50,540 bases of DNA from Actinomadura sp. 7K507 (GCF_004348425.1 NZ_SMKK01000028.1:1-50540), one strand, 5' to 3'; numbered from the stretch's first letter, positions 9,307-17,000 are shown. The notes: a model not told the origin generated them from the sequence alone. Program-made: numbers and translations.

Positions 9307-10104
9307 ATGGAGGGCATGCGTCCCATCGATCAGCAGACCATCCTCATCACCGGCGCGACCGACGGCCTAGGGCGGGCACTGGCGGTGCGGCTGGCCGCCG
9401 AGGGCGCGACCATCCTGGTCCACGGCCGCGACGACCAGCGCGGCAGAGCGGTGCTGCGGGAACTCGGCGGCCGCGCGTCCTGGTACCGGGCCGACCTGTC
9501 GTCGCTCGCCGAGACCCGCGCGTTCGCCGAGGCGGTCTGCGCCGACCATTCACGCCTGGACGTGCTGGTCAACAACGCCGGCATCGGCGGCCCCGGGTCG
9601 CGCCGGAAGAGCGCGGACGACCACGAGCTGACACTCCAGGTGAACTACCTCTCCGGATACCTGCTCACCCGGCTGCTGCTGCCCACCCTCATCTCCTCGG
9701 CGCCGTCGCGGATCGTCAACGTCAGCAGCCTCGGCCAGCAACCGATCGACTTCGACGACGTCATGATCAGCGATGGTTACGGCGCGACCCGGGCCTACAG
9801 CCAGAGCAAACTCGCCCAGATCCTGTTCACCTTCGACCTCGCCGACGAACTGGCCGGGACCGACGTCACCGCGAACGCACTGCACCCGGCCACCTACATG
9901 CCGACCAAGATGGTCCCCTCGCCGATCAGCACCCTGGAGGAAGGCGTCCACGCGACGTACCGTCTCGTCACGGACGCGGCCTTGGGCGATGTCTCCGGCC
10001 GCTTCTACAACGGCCTCGAAGAGGCCCGTGCGGACGCCCAGGCATACGACCCCGAGGCCCGCGCCCGCCTCCGCACCGTCTCCGACGAACTCACCGCACC
10101 CTGA
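9307..10104 (+). CDS. short-chain dehydrogenase/reductase (SDR)
   Basis: The 265-residue protein is a classical SDR, an NAD(P)-dependent oxidoreductase with a Rossmann fold. The cofactor motif is TGATDGLG (15-22), the NNAG strand motif is at 89-92, the catalytic Ser is in IVNVSS (140-141) and the YxxxK pair is Tyr164/Lys168 (YSQSK). GRD after the second strand suggests NADP(H) preference. The substrate is unknown. ATG 9307 is used; ATG 9316 is equally possible and has a very close GGAGG. The upstream MmyB-type regulator is the probable controller. Confidence 0.93.
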   Translation: MEGMRPIDQQTILITGATDGLGRALAVRLAAEGATILVHGRDDQRGRAVLRELGGRASWYRADLSSLAETRAFAEAVCADHSRLDVLVNNAGIGGPGSRRKSADDHELTLQVNYLSGYLLTRLLLPTLISSAPSRIVNVSSLGQQPIDFDDVMISDGYGATRAYSQSKLAQILFTFDLADELAGTDVTANALHPATYMPTKMVPSPISTLEEGVHATYRLVTDAALGDVSGRFYNGLEEARADAQAYDPEARARLRTVSDELTAP

Positions 10105-10132
10105 CGCCGTCGGCCGGCGCCATGGCATGAGT

Positions 10133-10166
10133 GTGGGGCGCGGCCTGGAATCCGGCCACGCCCCAC
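10133..10166. terminator. stem-loop between convergent SDR and ECF-operon genes
   Basis: GTGGGGCG (10133-10140) and CGCCCCAC (10159-10166) form an 8-base stem, with an inner GGCC/GGCC pairing inside the loop. It sits between two converging stops (10104 and 10178), so it could end transcription from both sides. There is no obvious T tract. Confidence 0.55.
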
Positions 10167-10177
10167 GGAGATGGCCG

Positions 10178-10801
10178 CTAGTTCTGGCGGGGCGGGCCCA
10201 GCGGGGCCTCAGTGCTGTCGGCCAGGGCGCAGTCCGCGACCGGGGCGGCGGAGACACGTCCCCAGATACCGGCGACCTTCGTCCCCTTGGCGTCGCCGAT
10301 GCTGAACTCCAGGACGGCCGTCTGGCCGGGCTTGACGGCCCGCGGGTCGATCCTGAACGAGCCGGCCGATGTCGAGGGCGCGACCAAGGGCGCCTGCTCC
10401 CTGGGCAGGAAGTTCAGGCTGCGCGGCTGCGGGTGGCACCGCTTGCCCATGGGGATGTAGTCGACGACGGCGTTGAGACCGCGGTCCCTCAGATCGGCCT
10501 GAAGCTTCTTGGGGTCCTTGGCCTCGTTGATGGTGATCTGGATCGTGCCGTCGCCCTTCTCGGTGATGGCGTACGCCTGTCCGCCCCCGCCGAGGAGCAG
10601 CGGGGCGGCCATGGCTGCGGCGGCGGCCACCGGAACGAGCGCGGCGCGGCGCGCCACCCGCCGGCGCCGGCCGGCGCGGGCATCGCGGTTGATCTCACTC
10701 ATCACGAACTCCTTGAGGTGCCGGGCCCGGTCCTCGGGGAGCCCGGGCTCCACCGGGAACGGCAGCAGCCGTTCCAGTTCCTCGCGTTCGCCCGCGTTCA
10801 T
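10178..10801 (-). CDS. single-pass membrane protein, probable partner of the ECF sigma factor
   Basis: The 207-residue protein has a cytoplasmic N-terminal part rich in Glu/Arg (REELERLLPFPVEPGLPEDR), a basic patch RAGRRRRVARR, one hydrophobic segment at about 53-75 (AALVPVAAAAAMAAPLLLGG) and an outside domain of about 130 residues with two cysteines. ATG 10801 overlaps the sigma-factor stop by four bases (ATGA), the arrangement typical of sigma/anti-sigma pairs. It lacks a visible zinc-binding anti-sigma (HxxxCxxC) motif, so an anti-sigma role is inferred from position and topology only. It may instead be one of the hypothetical CU044_5270-type proteins found beside ECF factors. Confidence 0.75.
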   Translation of the reverse strand: MNAGEREELERLLPFPVEPGLPEDRARHLKEFVMSEINRDARAGRRRRVARRAALVPVAAAAAMAAPLLLGGGGQAYAITEKGDGTIQITINEAKDPKKLQADLRDRGLNAVVDYIPMGKRCHPQPRSLNFLPREQAPLVAPSTSAGSFRIDPRAVKPGQTAVLEFSIGDAKGTKVAGIWGRVSAAPVADCALADSTEAPLGPPRQN

Positions 10802-11403
10802 CGGTTCCCCTCCCTTGTCGACCGGACGGATATGCGGTCACCTCTTTCCTGTCGTTGCGGTGGCGGTAGTTCCCCCTTGGCCACGAGGTCCTCCAGCCTC
10901 CGCCGCGCCCTGGACAGGCGTGAACGGACCGTGCCCACGGGCACGCCGAGCGCCTCGGCCGCCTCGGCGTACTCCAGGCCCGACCAGACGACCAGGGCGA
11001 AGACCTCCCGCTCGCGGCGGTGCAGCAGCCCGAGGGCGTGCCGTACCGCCGCCAGCCGCGCGGCGTCGTCGATGCGGGCGGCGACCTCGTCGGCGAAGTC
11101 GGGCACGGCGCCGCTCCCGGGCGACCGGGCGGGGAGCCGCTCGTGCTTGCGGTCGGCGCGCCGGACGTTGCGCGCCACGTTGGTGGCGATGCCCAGCAGC
11201 CAGGGGCGCAGCGATCCGCCGTCGGGATCGATGCGGTGGCGGAGCCGCCACGCCTCCAGGAAGGTGAGGGACAGGACGTCCTCGGCGGCCGAGCGGTCTC
11301 CCGTCAGCCGGAAGGCGTGAGCGTGGACGCTGCGCGCGAACTCGGTGAAGAGCCGTTCGAACGCCTCGGCGTCACCGTCACGTACTCGGGCCCGTATTGA
11401 CAT
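10798..11403 (-). CDS. ECF-type RNA polymerase sigma factor
   Basis: The 201-residue protein has region 2 (FERLFTEFARSVHAHAFRLTGDRSAAEDV, then LTFLEAWRLRHRID) and region 4 (LGLLHRREREVFALVVWSGL, then YAEAAEALGVPVGTVRSRLSRARRRL, about residues 120-175), with no region 3. This is the extracytoplasmic-function plan, and region 4 recognises the -35 element. ATG 11403 is chosen; GTG 11409 is possible. A signal-sensing role follows from coupling to the downstream membrane protein, with which it overlaps by four bases. The target promoters cannot be told from the sequence. Confidence 0.93.
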   Translation of the reverse strand: MSIRARVRDGDAEAFERLFTEFARSVHAHAFRLTGDRSAAEDVLSLTFLEAWRLRHRIDPDGGSLRPWLLGIATNVARNVRRADRKHERLPARSPGSGAVPDFADEVAARIDDAARLAAVRHALGLLHRREREVFALVVWSGLEYAEAAEALGVPVGTVRSRLSRARRRLEDLVAKGELPPPQRQERGDRISVRSTREGNR

Positions 11404-11497
11404 ATCCACACACAGGTACTGTCGCGAGGGCCGCCCGGGTTCCCGGAAAGCGGGCGCCGTGAACGTGGCGGCCCAAGGACGCGATGCGTGCTGCTGA

Positions 11498-12082
11498 CTA
11501 TGGTCGGCGCCCCAGGTAGGCGGCCAGGCGGGTATAGACGTCGGCGTCGTCAGGCACCGGTACGACCGGGCTGAACGGGCCCTGCTCACTGCGGGCCTCT
11601 GGCGGGGCGAATTTCGAGAATGCCTCGAGTGCCTGCGCGGCAAGGTCGGGGTCGAGTTCGGCGAGCCGCCGGGTGGCATGCGCGAGGTCCCAGGAATGAA
11701 CCGTGAACTCGTGGGTGTAGGCCTCGAGAGCAGCCCGGCCGGGCATCGTGGCCCACGGCAGCTCGACCATCCGGTCTAGCTTCTCGTCGTCGGCCCACAC
11801 CTGCTCGACCTCGCTTCGGGCCCGGGTGAATGCGCTTGCCCAGCCGTCGTCGGCGATGCCGTCGAGCACATCGGGGAGGTCGCGCGCATCGCCTCCGGTG
11901 CCGATGCGGGCGAGCTTGTGCAGCACCGCGACCACATGCCCGAGCAGCGCGCGAACGTCGTAATCGGCACAGGGAGTCCGGTTACTGAGTTCCTCGGGGC
12001 TTACCGCCGCGACCTGCTGCCCGGCTTGATCAAGTGCCCGGGTGAAGATCGGCCGCGGGTCATGGGCCGGCTCTGTTGTCAT
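11498..12082 (-). CDS. TIGR03086-type metal-binding protein (DinB/MDMPI-like)
   Basis: The 194-residue protein resembles the mycothiol-dependent maleylpyruvate isomerase N-terminal/DinB-like group: VSPEELSNRTPCADYDVRALLGHVVAVLH with the first metal-ligand His in LLGHV, ELPWATMPGRAALEAYTHEFTVHSWDLAHAT with two more candidate ligands (YTHEFTVHSWD), and ALEAFSKFAPPEARSE. The three-His pattern is the usual nickel or zinc site. These proteins are four-helix bundles, often linked to mycothiol chemistry, but a specific reaction cannot be given. ATG 12082 is the first start with a typical N terminus. The gene is divergent from the DHFR-like gene at 12263. Confidence 0.85.
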   Translation of the reverse strand: MTTEPAHDPRPIFTRALDQAGQQVAAVSPEELSNRTPCADYDVRALLGHVVAVLHKLARIGTGGDARDLPDVLDGIADDGWASAFTRARSEVEQVWADDEKLDRMVELPWATMPGRAALEAYTHEFTVHSWDLAHATRRLAELDPDLAAQALEAFSKFAPPEARSEQGPFSPVVPVPDDADVYTRLAAYLGRRP

Positions 12083-12262
12083 GACCAGGAGCCTAGGAGG
12101 ACCCACCGACAGGGCAGCGACCAGCGGTGAGTGATCGCGGCGCGCCTGCGCGAGCGAGATGGCCAGAACACCCGGCGAGGTGATGTCGAGACGGCCGGGT
12201 CGGCTCCGACCTCCTGGTAACGGCGCCCGAGGGCGGCGCCGATGAATCGAAGGAGCACTCAG

Positions 12263-12910
12263 ATGTCCAAGGTTCGTGTCCACAACTTCGCGATCTCGCT
12301 GGATGGCTTCGCCACCGGCGCCGATCAGGGCCCGAACGCCCCGTTCGGTCACGCCGGCGAACGCCTGCACGAGTGGATGTTCGCCACCCGGTTCTGGTAC
12401 GAGATGGGCGGCGCCCAAGGCGGCAGCGCCGGCGCCGACCACGCGTTCGCCGCGATGCACGAGCCCGGCATCGGCGCCGAGATCATGGGAGCCGGCAAGT
12501 TCGGCCCGCCCGGCTGGCAGGACGACCCCGACCACAAGGGCCCGTGGGGCGACAACCCGCCGTTCCACACGCCGGTCTTCGTCCTCACCCACCGGCCGCG
12601 CCCCTCGATCGAGATGGAGGGCGGCACCACGTTCCACTTCCTGGACGCGTCCCCCGCCGAGGCACTCCAGACGGCCCGCGAGGCGGCCGGCGGCCAGGAC
12701 GTGCGCCTGGGCGGCGGCCCCACAGTGGTACGCGACTTCCTCACCGAAGGCCTGGTCGACCACATGCACCTGGTCCAGGTCCCGATCCTGCTAGGCCGAG
12801 GCGTCCGCCTCTGGGACGGCCTGGAATCACTGGAAGAGGCCTACGACATCGAGACGGTCTCCACCCCCAGCCGCGTCACCCACCTGACCTTCACCGCCAA
12901 GACCCGCTGA
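12263..12910 (+). CDS. dihydrofolate-reductase-like (RibD C-terminal) protein
   Basis: The 215-residue protein has the DHFR/RibD-C fold: MSKVRVHNFAISLDGFATG (first strand and loop), GAEIMGAGKFGP (NADPH-side motif), PVFVLTHRPRP, LGGGPTVVRDFLTEGLVDHMHLVQVP and LLGRGVRLWD. These motifs are shared with the large 'dihydrofolate reductase family' of actinomycetes, which are NADPH-dependent reductases of unknown substrate rather than true folate enzymes. ATG 12263 has AAGGAG about eight bases upstream. The paralogue at 19624 belongs to an ArsR operon. Confidence 0.9.
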   Translation: MSKVRVHNFAISLDGFATGADQGPNAPFGHAGERLHEWMFATRFWYEMGGAQGGSAGADHAFAAMHEPGIGAEIMGAGKFGPPGWQDDPDHKGPWGDNPPFHTPVFVLTHRPRPSIEMEGGTTFHFLDASPAEALQTAREAAGGQDVRLGGGPTVVRDFLTEGLVDHMHLVQVPILLGRGVRLWDGLESLEEAYDIETVSTPSRVTHLTFTAKTR

Positions 12911-12968
12911 CCACAAAGGCAGCCGACCCGCAGGGGACCAGCCAGGCCCCCTGCGGTCACCGGCCCTC

Positions 12969-14014
12969 CGCAAGCACGGATAGATCCGGGTCCGCCGGGC
13001 GATGATCATCCAGGCGTCGGCGGCCGGAACACCGGCCCCGGCCATCGCCCGCCTGGTCGCCGCTCACGAAGACACCGTCCGCGACGTGATCCACGACTTC
13101 AACCAGCGGGGACTGGCCTGCCTGGACCCTGACTGGGCGGGAGGCCGTCCCCGCCGCATCACCGATGATGACATCGCGTTCATCATCCAGACGGCCACCA
13201 CGCGTCCGGCCAAGCTCGGTCGGCCGTTCACCTGCTGGAGCGTCCGCAAACTCGCCGATCACCTCGCAGGCCACAGCGACCGGAAGATCCGGCTCGGGCG
13301 GGAGCGGCTGCGGCAACTCCTGCACGAGCATGGGGTCACCTTCAGCGCACCCGCACCTGGAAGACCTCCAACGATTTCGACTTCGACGCCAAGCTGGACC
13401 GTATCGAGGAGGTCACGACCCGGTTCCCGGGCCGGTGTTTCGCCTTCGACCAGTTCGGGCCGCTGTCCATCCGTCCCTGTCACGGTTCGGGCTGGGCTGA
13501 GCGAGGCCGCCCCGACCGGTTGCCGGCGACCTACCGCCGCACCCATAGGGTCCGCTACTTCCACGGCTGCTATTCGCTCGGCGATGACACCCTGTGGGGC
13601 CTCACCCGCCGCCGCAAGAGCGGCGCCAACACCTTGGCGGTGCTGAAGTCCATCCGCGCCGCCCGCCCGGACGGCGCCCCGATCTACGTGGTCCTGGACA
13701 ACCTGTCGGCGAACAAGACCCCGCAAATCAGGGACTGGGCGGCCCGCAACAAGGTCGAACTGTGCCTCACTCCCACCTATGCCTCGTGGGCCAACCCGAT
13801 CGAGGCGCAGTTCGGGCCGCTGCGCACCTTCGTGATGGGCAACTCCAACCATCCCAACCACACCGTGCTGGCGTGGGAGATCCAGGGCTACCTGCGCTGG
13901 CGCAACGCCAACGCCCGTCACCCCGACGTGCTGGCCGCCCAGCGCCGCGAACGCGCCAGAGTCCGCAGCGAACGCAGGCAGCGCTGGGGACGTCCCCGCT
14001 CCAAGGCCGCATGA
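12969..14014 (+). pseudogene. IS630-family transposase, 5'-truncated and frameshifted
   Basis: The frame from ATG 13002 gives MIIQASAAGTPAPAIARLVA, then LACLDPDWAGGRPRRITDDD, the helix-turn-helix half of an IS630 transposase. At about 13341, TTCAGCGCA should read TTCCAGCGC: one C is missing and the frame shifts. The second frame then continues FDFDAKLDRIEEVTTRFPGR to a TGA at 14014 and holds the DDE triad: Asp in FAFDQFGPL, Asp in VVLDNLSANK and Glu in NPIEAQFGPL. Upstream of 13002 family-like residues RKHG are followed by an in-frame TAG at 12981. The roughly 40-residue N terminus is otherwise absent. No standard slippery heptamer is present, so programmed frameshifting is unlikely. Confidence 0.85.
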
Positions 14015-14033
14015 CCAGACCCGGCAAACGTTC

Positions 14034-14047
14034 GTGGTCACCGCACT
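14034..14047 (+). repeat. IS630 right-end repeat, copy A
   Basis: GTGGTCACCGCACT at 14034-14047, directly after the transposase stop, is identical to 15523-15536. The similarity extends upstream as AAACGTTC here against GAACGTAT in copy B. This copy belongs to the IS relic; together the two copies bracket the PadR-VOC gene pair in direct orientation. Confidence 0.7.
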
Positions 14048-14081
14048 AGGTGATCCGCAGTCCATCGGGTGAAGGTACTAG

Positions 14082-14141
14082 CCAAATTTGGTTAATGCCC
14101 ACCCTGCCGGTTACCCTTTCGAGGAAGCTAGCCAAATTTGG
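14082..14141. promoter_or_regulatory. twin CCAAATTTGG palindromes, probable PadR operators
   Basis: CCAAATTTGG occurs at 14082-14091 and at 14132-14141, each within TAGCCAAATTTGGTTA or TAGCCAAATTTGGTCA. The core is a perfect 10-base palindrome, and the centres are exactly 50 bases apart (close to five helical turns). Both lie upstream of the padR start at 14167, and their AT-rich core stands out in this GC-rich DNA. PadR proteins bind such dyads, so autoregulation with possible looping is likely. Confidence 0.75.
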
Positions 14142-14166
14142 TCAGCTACCCCGTCGAGAGGATCTG

Positions 14167-14754
14167 ATGAATCCCGTACGGCTGCTGGTACTGGGAGCCC
14201 TGCGCAGGCGTGGGCGAGCGCACGGCTACCGGGTCCGTGCGGACCTGGAGTCGTGGGGCGCGCACGAGTGGTCCACCGCCACGTCCGGCTCGGTGTACCA
14301 CGCGCTCAAGAGCATGGCCGGTCAGGGCCTGCTCAGTTCGTACGCGACCGTGCCCTCGGAGGCCGGTGGGCCGCCGCGAATCGAGTACGAGCTGACCGGC
14401 GAGGGCGAGAGCGAGTACTTCGTCCTGCTGCGCCGGGCCCTGGCCGACCGCGAGCCGTCCCTCGACGTGCTGGGCGCCGCCGTCGGCCTGATCGAGGACC
14501 TCCCCCGCGAGGAGGCCCTGCGGATCCTGCGGGAGCGGGCCATGGCGATGGACGAGTGGCGCGCGAGCATCACCGAGCATCTGCCCGCCGGCACCGACCT
14601 GGAGACCTGGGGACCGGTGGGCGAGGTGCTGTCCCTGTGGCTGAGCACCGCCGACGCCGGCGCCCGATGGACCCGCCGCCTGATCGGGCGCCTGGAGGAG
14701 GGTGCGTTCACCATGGCCGGCGAGAACCCCGCTCCCGCGACGGAAGGTAAGTGA
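14167..14754 (+). CDS. PadR-family transcriptional regulator
   Basis: The 195-residue protein has the PadR winged helix: LLVLGALRRRGRAHGYRVRAD, then SGSVYHALKSMAGQGLLSS and PRIEYELTGEGESEYFVLLRRAL (residues about 5-95). A helical C-terminal dimerisation region follows. ATG 14167 has GAGAGGATC about eight bases upstream. The twin palindromes at 14082 and 14132 are its probable operators. The stop overlaps the earliest possible start of the VOC gene, so the two are co-transcribed; PadR probably controls the VOC protein and itself. Confidence 0.92.
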   Translation: MNPVRLLVLGALRRRGRAHGYRVRADLESWGAHEWSTATSGSVYHALKSMAGQGLLSSYATVPSEAGGPPRIEYELTGEGESEYFVLLRRALADREPSLDVLGAAVGLIEDLPREEALRILRERAMAMDEWRASITEHLPAGTDLETWGPVGEVLSLWLSTADAGARWTRRLIGRLEEGAFTMAGENPAPATEGK

Positions 14755-14756
14755 CG

Positions 14757-15485
14757 ATGGCAGGCGAGATCACCGTGCCGCTGCTGCCCTGCCGGGACAT
14801 CGACGAGATCGCCGAGTTCTACACCATGCTCGGCTTCACCCGCACGTACCGCCAGGTCCGCCCCAACCCGTACGCCGCGTTCGAACGGGACGACCTCCAG
14901 TTGCACTTCTTCGGCATGCCGGACTTCGTTCCCGAGGACTCCTACGGGACCTGCCTGGTCCGCGTCCCTGACACCCGGGAGCTGTTCGATGCGTTCGCGG
15001 CCGGGATGCGCGAGGTCCACGGCAGGCTGCTGGTCTCCGGGATTCCCCGGATGACCAGGCCGCGCAAGCGGCGGAACTCCGGGAACCACTCCGGCTTCAC
15101 CGTCATCGACCCGGGCGGGAACTGGATCCGGATCATGGCCGCCCGCCCGGCCGCCGGGGACGCGGACTCGGCCGCCCCCGGCAGGCTCGCCACGTCCCTG
15201 AGCAGGGCGGTCGTCATGGGCGACTCCCACGGCAAGCACGTCCGGGCAGCCCAGATCCTGGACGACGCGCTCGAACGCGACAAGGACACCGCCCCACCGG
15301 CCGAGGTCGTCGAAGCGCTCGCCTACCGTGCCGAACTCGCGCTCCGCGCCGAGGATCGCGCCGCGGCCGGGGACGCGCTCGTCCGGGCCCGCGCGATCAT
15401 CCTCTCCGGAGCCGAACGCGACCGGGTCACCGACGCCCTGGCATCCCTCACCGACGTGGAGAGGGTGCTCGACTCGGGCGGCTAG
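14757..15485 (+). CDS. VOC (glyoxalase/bleomycin-resistance-like) protein with C-terminal helical extension
   Basis: Residues 1-130 form a VOC domain: VPLLPCRDIDEIAEFYTMLG, AAFERDDLQLHFFGMPDF, YGTCLVRVPDTRELFDAF and GFTVIDPGGNWIRIM. The candidate metal ligand His is in LQLHFF and the Asp in VIDPGGNW. Bleomycin-binding proteins and dioxygenases share this fold. Residues about 150-242 are an extra helical region (AAQILDDALERDKDT, EALAYRAELALRAED) like a short TPR pair, unusual for the family. ATG 14757 with GGAAGG upstream is favoured over GTG 14751, which overlaps the padR stop. The PadR link suggests an inducible stress or drug-binding role. Confidence 0.88.
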   Translation: MAGEITVPLLPCRDIDEIAEFYTMLGFTRTYRQVRPNPYAAFERDDLQLHFFGMPDFVPEDSYGTCLVRVPDTRELFDAFAAGMREVHGRLLVSGIPRMTRPRKRRNSGNHSGFTVIDPGGNWIRIMAARPAAGDADSAAPGRLATSLSRAVVMGDSHGKHVRAAQILDDALERDKDTAPPAEVVEALAYRAELALRAEDRAAAGDALVRARAIILSGAERDRVTDALASLTDVERVLDSGG

Positions 15486-15510
15486 CGCGGTGGCAACAAC
15501 CGCCCGGAGC

Positions 15511-15536
15511 CGGTGAACGTATGTGGTCACCGCACT
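15511..15536 (+). repeat. solitary IS630 right end, copy B
   Basis: The sequence GAACGTATGTGGTCACCGCACT repeats the IS right end at 14034 with 14 identical bases at its core. No transposase precedes it. It ends where the truncated ATPase gene (minus strand) loses homology to its family, immediately after GRLVV. The simplest reading is an old IS630 insertion into that gene, later reduced by deletion to a single end. Confidence 0.6.
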
Positions 15537-15685
15537 GGCTCCCAGACGACGAGCCGCCCTACGTAGTCATCGGTGATCCCCCACTCGGCGAACCGGTCGG
15601 CGAGAAATCGCCGCGCCAGCCGCGGAGCCTCCTCCGTGGGATCGAGAACGAGTTCGGGTACCTCGGAGACGAGTGCAGTACGCAT
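15527..15685 (-). pseudogene. ATP-binding protein (RsbW/HATPase-like), 3'-truncated by an IS end
   Basis: From ATG 15685 the frame reads MRTALVSEVPELVLDPTEEA, then PRLARRFLADRFAEWG and ITDDYVGRLVV. This is the start of the small histidine-kinase-like ATPases that usually lie divergent from Scr1-type regulators; the family would go on with TELVTNA. Instead the frame runs into the IS630 right end (WEPVR) and stops at 15527. Every ATP-binding motif is missing, so the 52-residue product cannot be a working ATPase. Its start codon is beside the eroded Scr1 gene, showing that the original intergenic region was also lost. Confidence 0.75.
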
Positions 15686-16359
15686 CGCCACACCTCGACA
15701 AAGCTTGGGAGACGGGCGGCGTCTTCGCTCTCCTGGTCTGGTATGCCAGCATCGGCCACGATCCGCAATGGCTGGCCCAGCTCTCGACCTTCGAACAGCG
15801 AGCGCGCATCGTCCGAATCTTCGAGCCACTGATCTCGGGTCTACTTCAGACCGAAGAGTACGCCCGAGCGCTCCTGACCGGCGGAGGCGTGCCCGACCCC
15901 GAACCATCCGTCGCTGAGCGGATGGAAAGAAAGGACGTCATCGACCGGGCGTTCGTCATGGTCCTGCTCAGCGAGGCCACATTGCGGTGGCCGGTCGGGA
16001 GTCCCCGGATCATGCGGGAGCAGCTCGCCCACCTTCTCGAGGTCGCCGAACGGCCGAACGTCGTCGTACACGTGATCCCGCAGACCCTCCAGACCGGCGC
16101 GTATCCGGGGCTGGACGGCGGCGTGAAGCTCGTCACCGGGGATGATTTCGGCGAAGTGGTCTACACCGAGTCACTTGGTGGCGGACGGCTTATATCGTCT
16201 CCAGTAGAGGTCGCGGAGTACGGGATCCTGTTCGCGCGGATCAGCGCGAAGGCTCTCCCCGAACACCAGTCAAAGGACCTGATCACGAAGGCTATGGAGG
16301 CGTTCAGTGACGACAACGTGGCGCAAGAGCACGCACAGCGGAACGCAAGCCGGAAGTGA
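15673..16359 (+). pseudogene. Scr1-family (DUF5753) regulator lacking its helix-turn-helix
   Basis: The 228-residue frame is the C-terminal DUF5753 part of an XRE-type Scr1/WhiJ-like regulator: LDKAWETGGVFALLVWYASIG, FEPLISGLLQTEEYARALL, VLLSEATLRWPVGSPRIM and VVVHVIPQTLQTGAYPGLDG. Family members start with an XRE helix-turn-helix of about 80-90 residues, entirely absent here. The frame opens at a GTG (15673) inside the 5' end of the divergent ATPase relic. It may still be translated, but DNA binding must be lost. It overlaps the downstream DUF397 gene by 53 bases, the usual arrangement of this pair. Confidence 0.8.
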
Positions 16360-16501
16360 CTGCGTGGAGATCGGCCGCCTCCCCGAGACGATCGCCTTCC
16401 GTGACTCCAAGGACCCGGACGGGCCGAAGCTGGTCATGGGACGCGGCGAGTTCACGGCCCTTGTGGAGGCGCTGAAGCGCTCATCCTTCGAACTACGTTG
16501 A
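16307..16501 (+). CDS. DUF397 protein (Scr1-associated)
   Basis: The 64-residue protein has the DUF397 signature: TTWRKSTHSGTQAGSDCVEI near the N terminus, IAFRDSKDPDGPKLVMGRGEF and a final helix EFTALVEALKRSSFE. In streptomycetes such proteins are the small partner of WhiJ/Scr1-type regulators and act like one half of a toxin-antitoxin-like regulatory pair. GTG 16307 lies inside the 3' end of the DUF5753 gene in another frame. The gene looks intact although its partner has lost its DNA-binding domain. Confidence 0.88.
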   Translation: MTTTWRKSTHSGTQAGSDCVEIGRLPETIAFRDSKDPDGPKLVMGRGEFTALVEALKRSSFELR

Positions 16502-16517
16502 AACCGAGGGGCCTGCC

Positions 16518-16949
16518 ATGACATCCATGCCGCCGAATCCGGTGTTGGAGTCGCTTGAGCCGCTCATCGGTGAGTGGAGAGTCGAGGTACCCCAGTTCGG
16601 GGGCGGGTCCGCGCCGGTGAGCATCGAGTGGGTTGAAGGGCGGGCCTTCGTGCGCATCCAGTCCGAACCGCCGGATCCCGCACCGAACTCCGTGCAGCTC
16701 GTCAGCGGGGACGACCCGTCCGACGTCTACACCGTCCTCTACTACGACTCGCGTGGCGTGTCCCGGGTCTACCAGATGACCTTCGAGGGCGGTGTCTGGA
16801 AGATGTGGCGGGACGCGCCGGGCTTCGACCAGCGCTTCACCGGGACGCTCAGCGACGACGACCGCACCATCCGGGCCGCCTGGGAGAAGTCCCTGGACAA
16901 CGCCGCCTGGGAGCACGACTTCGACCTGACCTACACCAAGGTCGGCTGA
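16518..16949 (+). CDS. DUF1579-like small beta-barrel protein
   Basis: The 143-residue protein begins PVLESLEPLIGEWRVEVPQF and contains SIEWVEGRAFVRIQSE, YTVLYYDSRGVSRVYQMTF, GVWKMWRDAPGFDQRFTGTL and RAAWEKSLDNAAWEHDFDLTY. The opening 'L..L.G.W' and the alternating strands fit the lipocalin-like/DUF1579 group seen in actinomycetes. Its function is unknown; small hydrophobic ligand binding is typical of the fold. ATG 16518 follows the DUF397 gene by 16 bases, so the two are probably on one transcript. Confidence 0.75.
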   Translation: MTSMPPNPVLESLEPLIGEWRVEVPQFGGGSAPVSIEWVEGRAFVRIQSEPPDPAPNSVQLVSGDDPSDVYTVLYYDSRGVSRVYQMTFEGGVWKMWRDAPGFDQRFTGTLSDDDRTIRAAWEKSLDNAAWEHDFDLTYTKVG

Positions 16950-17000
16950 TCAGGCACCGGCCACCATGCCCGGGACCGGCATTCTGCGGCAGCGGCACCA

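Larger units (their letters stand above)
12969..14049 (+). mobile_element. IS630-family insertion sequence relic
   Basis: The element consists of a damaged IS630-type transposase (12969-14014) plus a right end. The right end (about 14022-14049) carries AACGTTCGTGGTCACCGCACTAG, and a near copy occurs alone at about 15513-15538. I could not find a convincing matching left end; the region upstream of 12969 does not show the reverse complement. IS630 elements insert at TA, and the right end here finishes in CTAG. The element therefore appears immobile and truncated at its 5' side. Confidence 0.75.

Noticed and set aside
11404..11497. ECF sigma autoregulated promoter
   Set aside because: No pair of -35/-10 motifs typical of ECF promoters (such as GGAAC with CGTC-like -10) could be found at a suitable spacing.
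12911..12968. Left end of the IS630 element (TGCGGTCACCG at about 12955)
   Set aside because: It resembles the reverse complement of the right end only over a few bases with gaps; not enough to call a terminal repeat.
13330..13360. Programmed -1 frameshift in the IS630 transposase
   Set aside because: The frame change is a -1 step, but the site (ACC TTC AGC) has no slippery heptamer and the transposase is also truncated at its 5' side with an in-frame TAG, so simple mutation is the better explanation.
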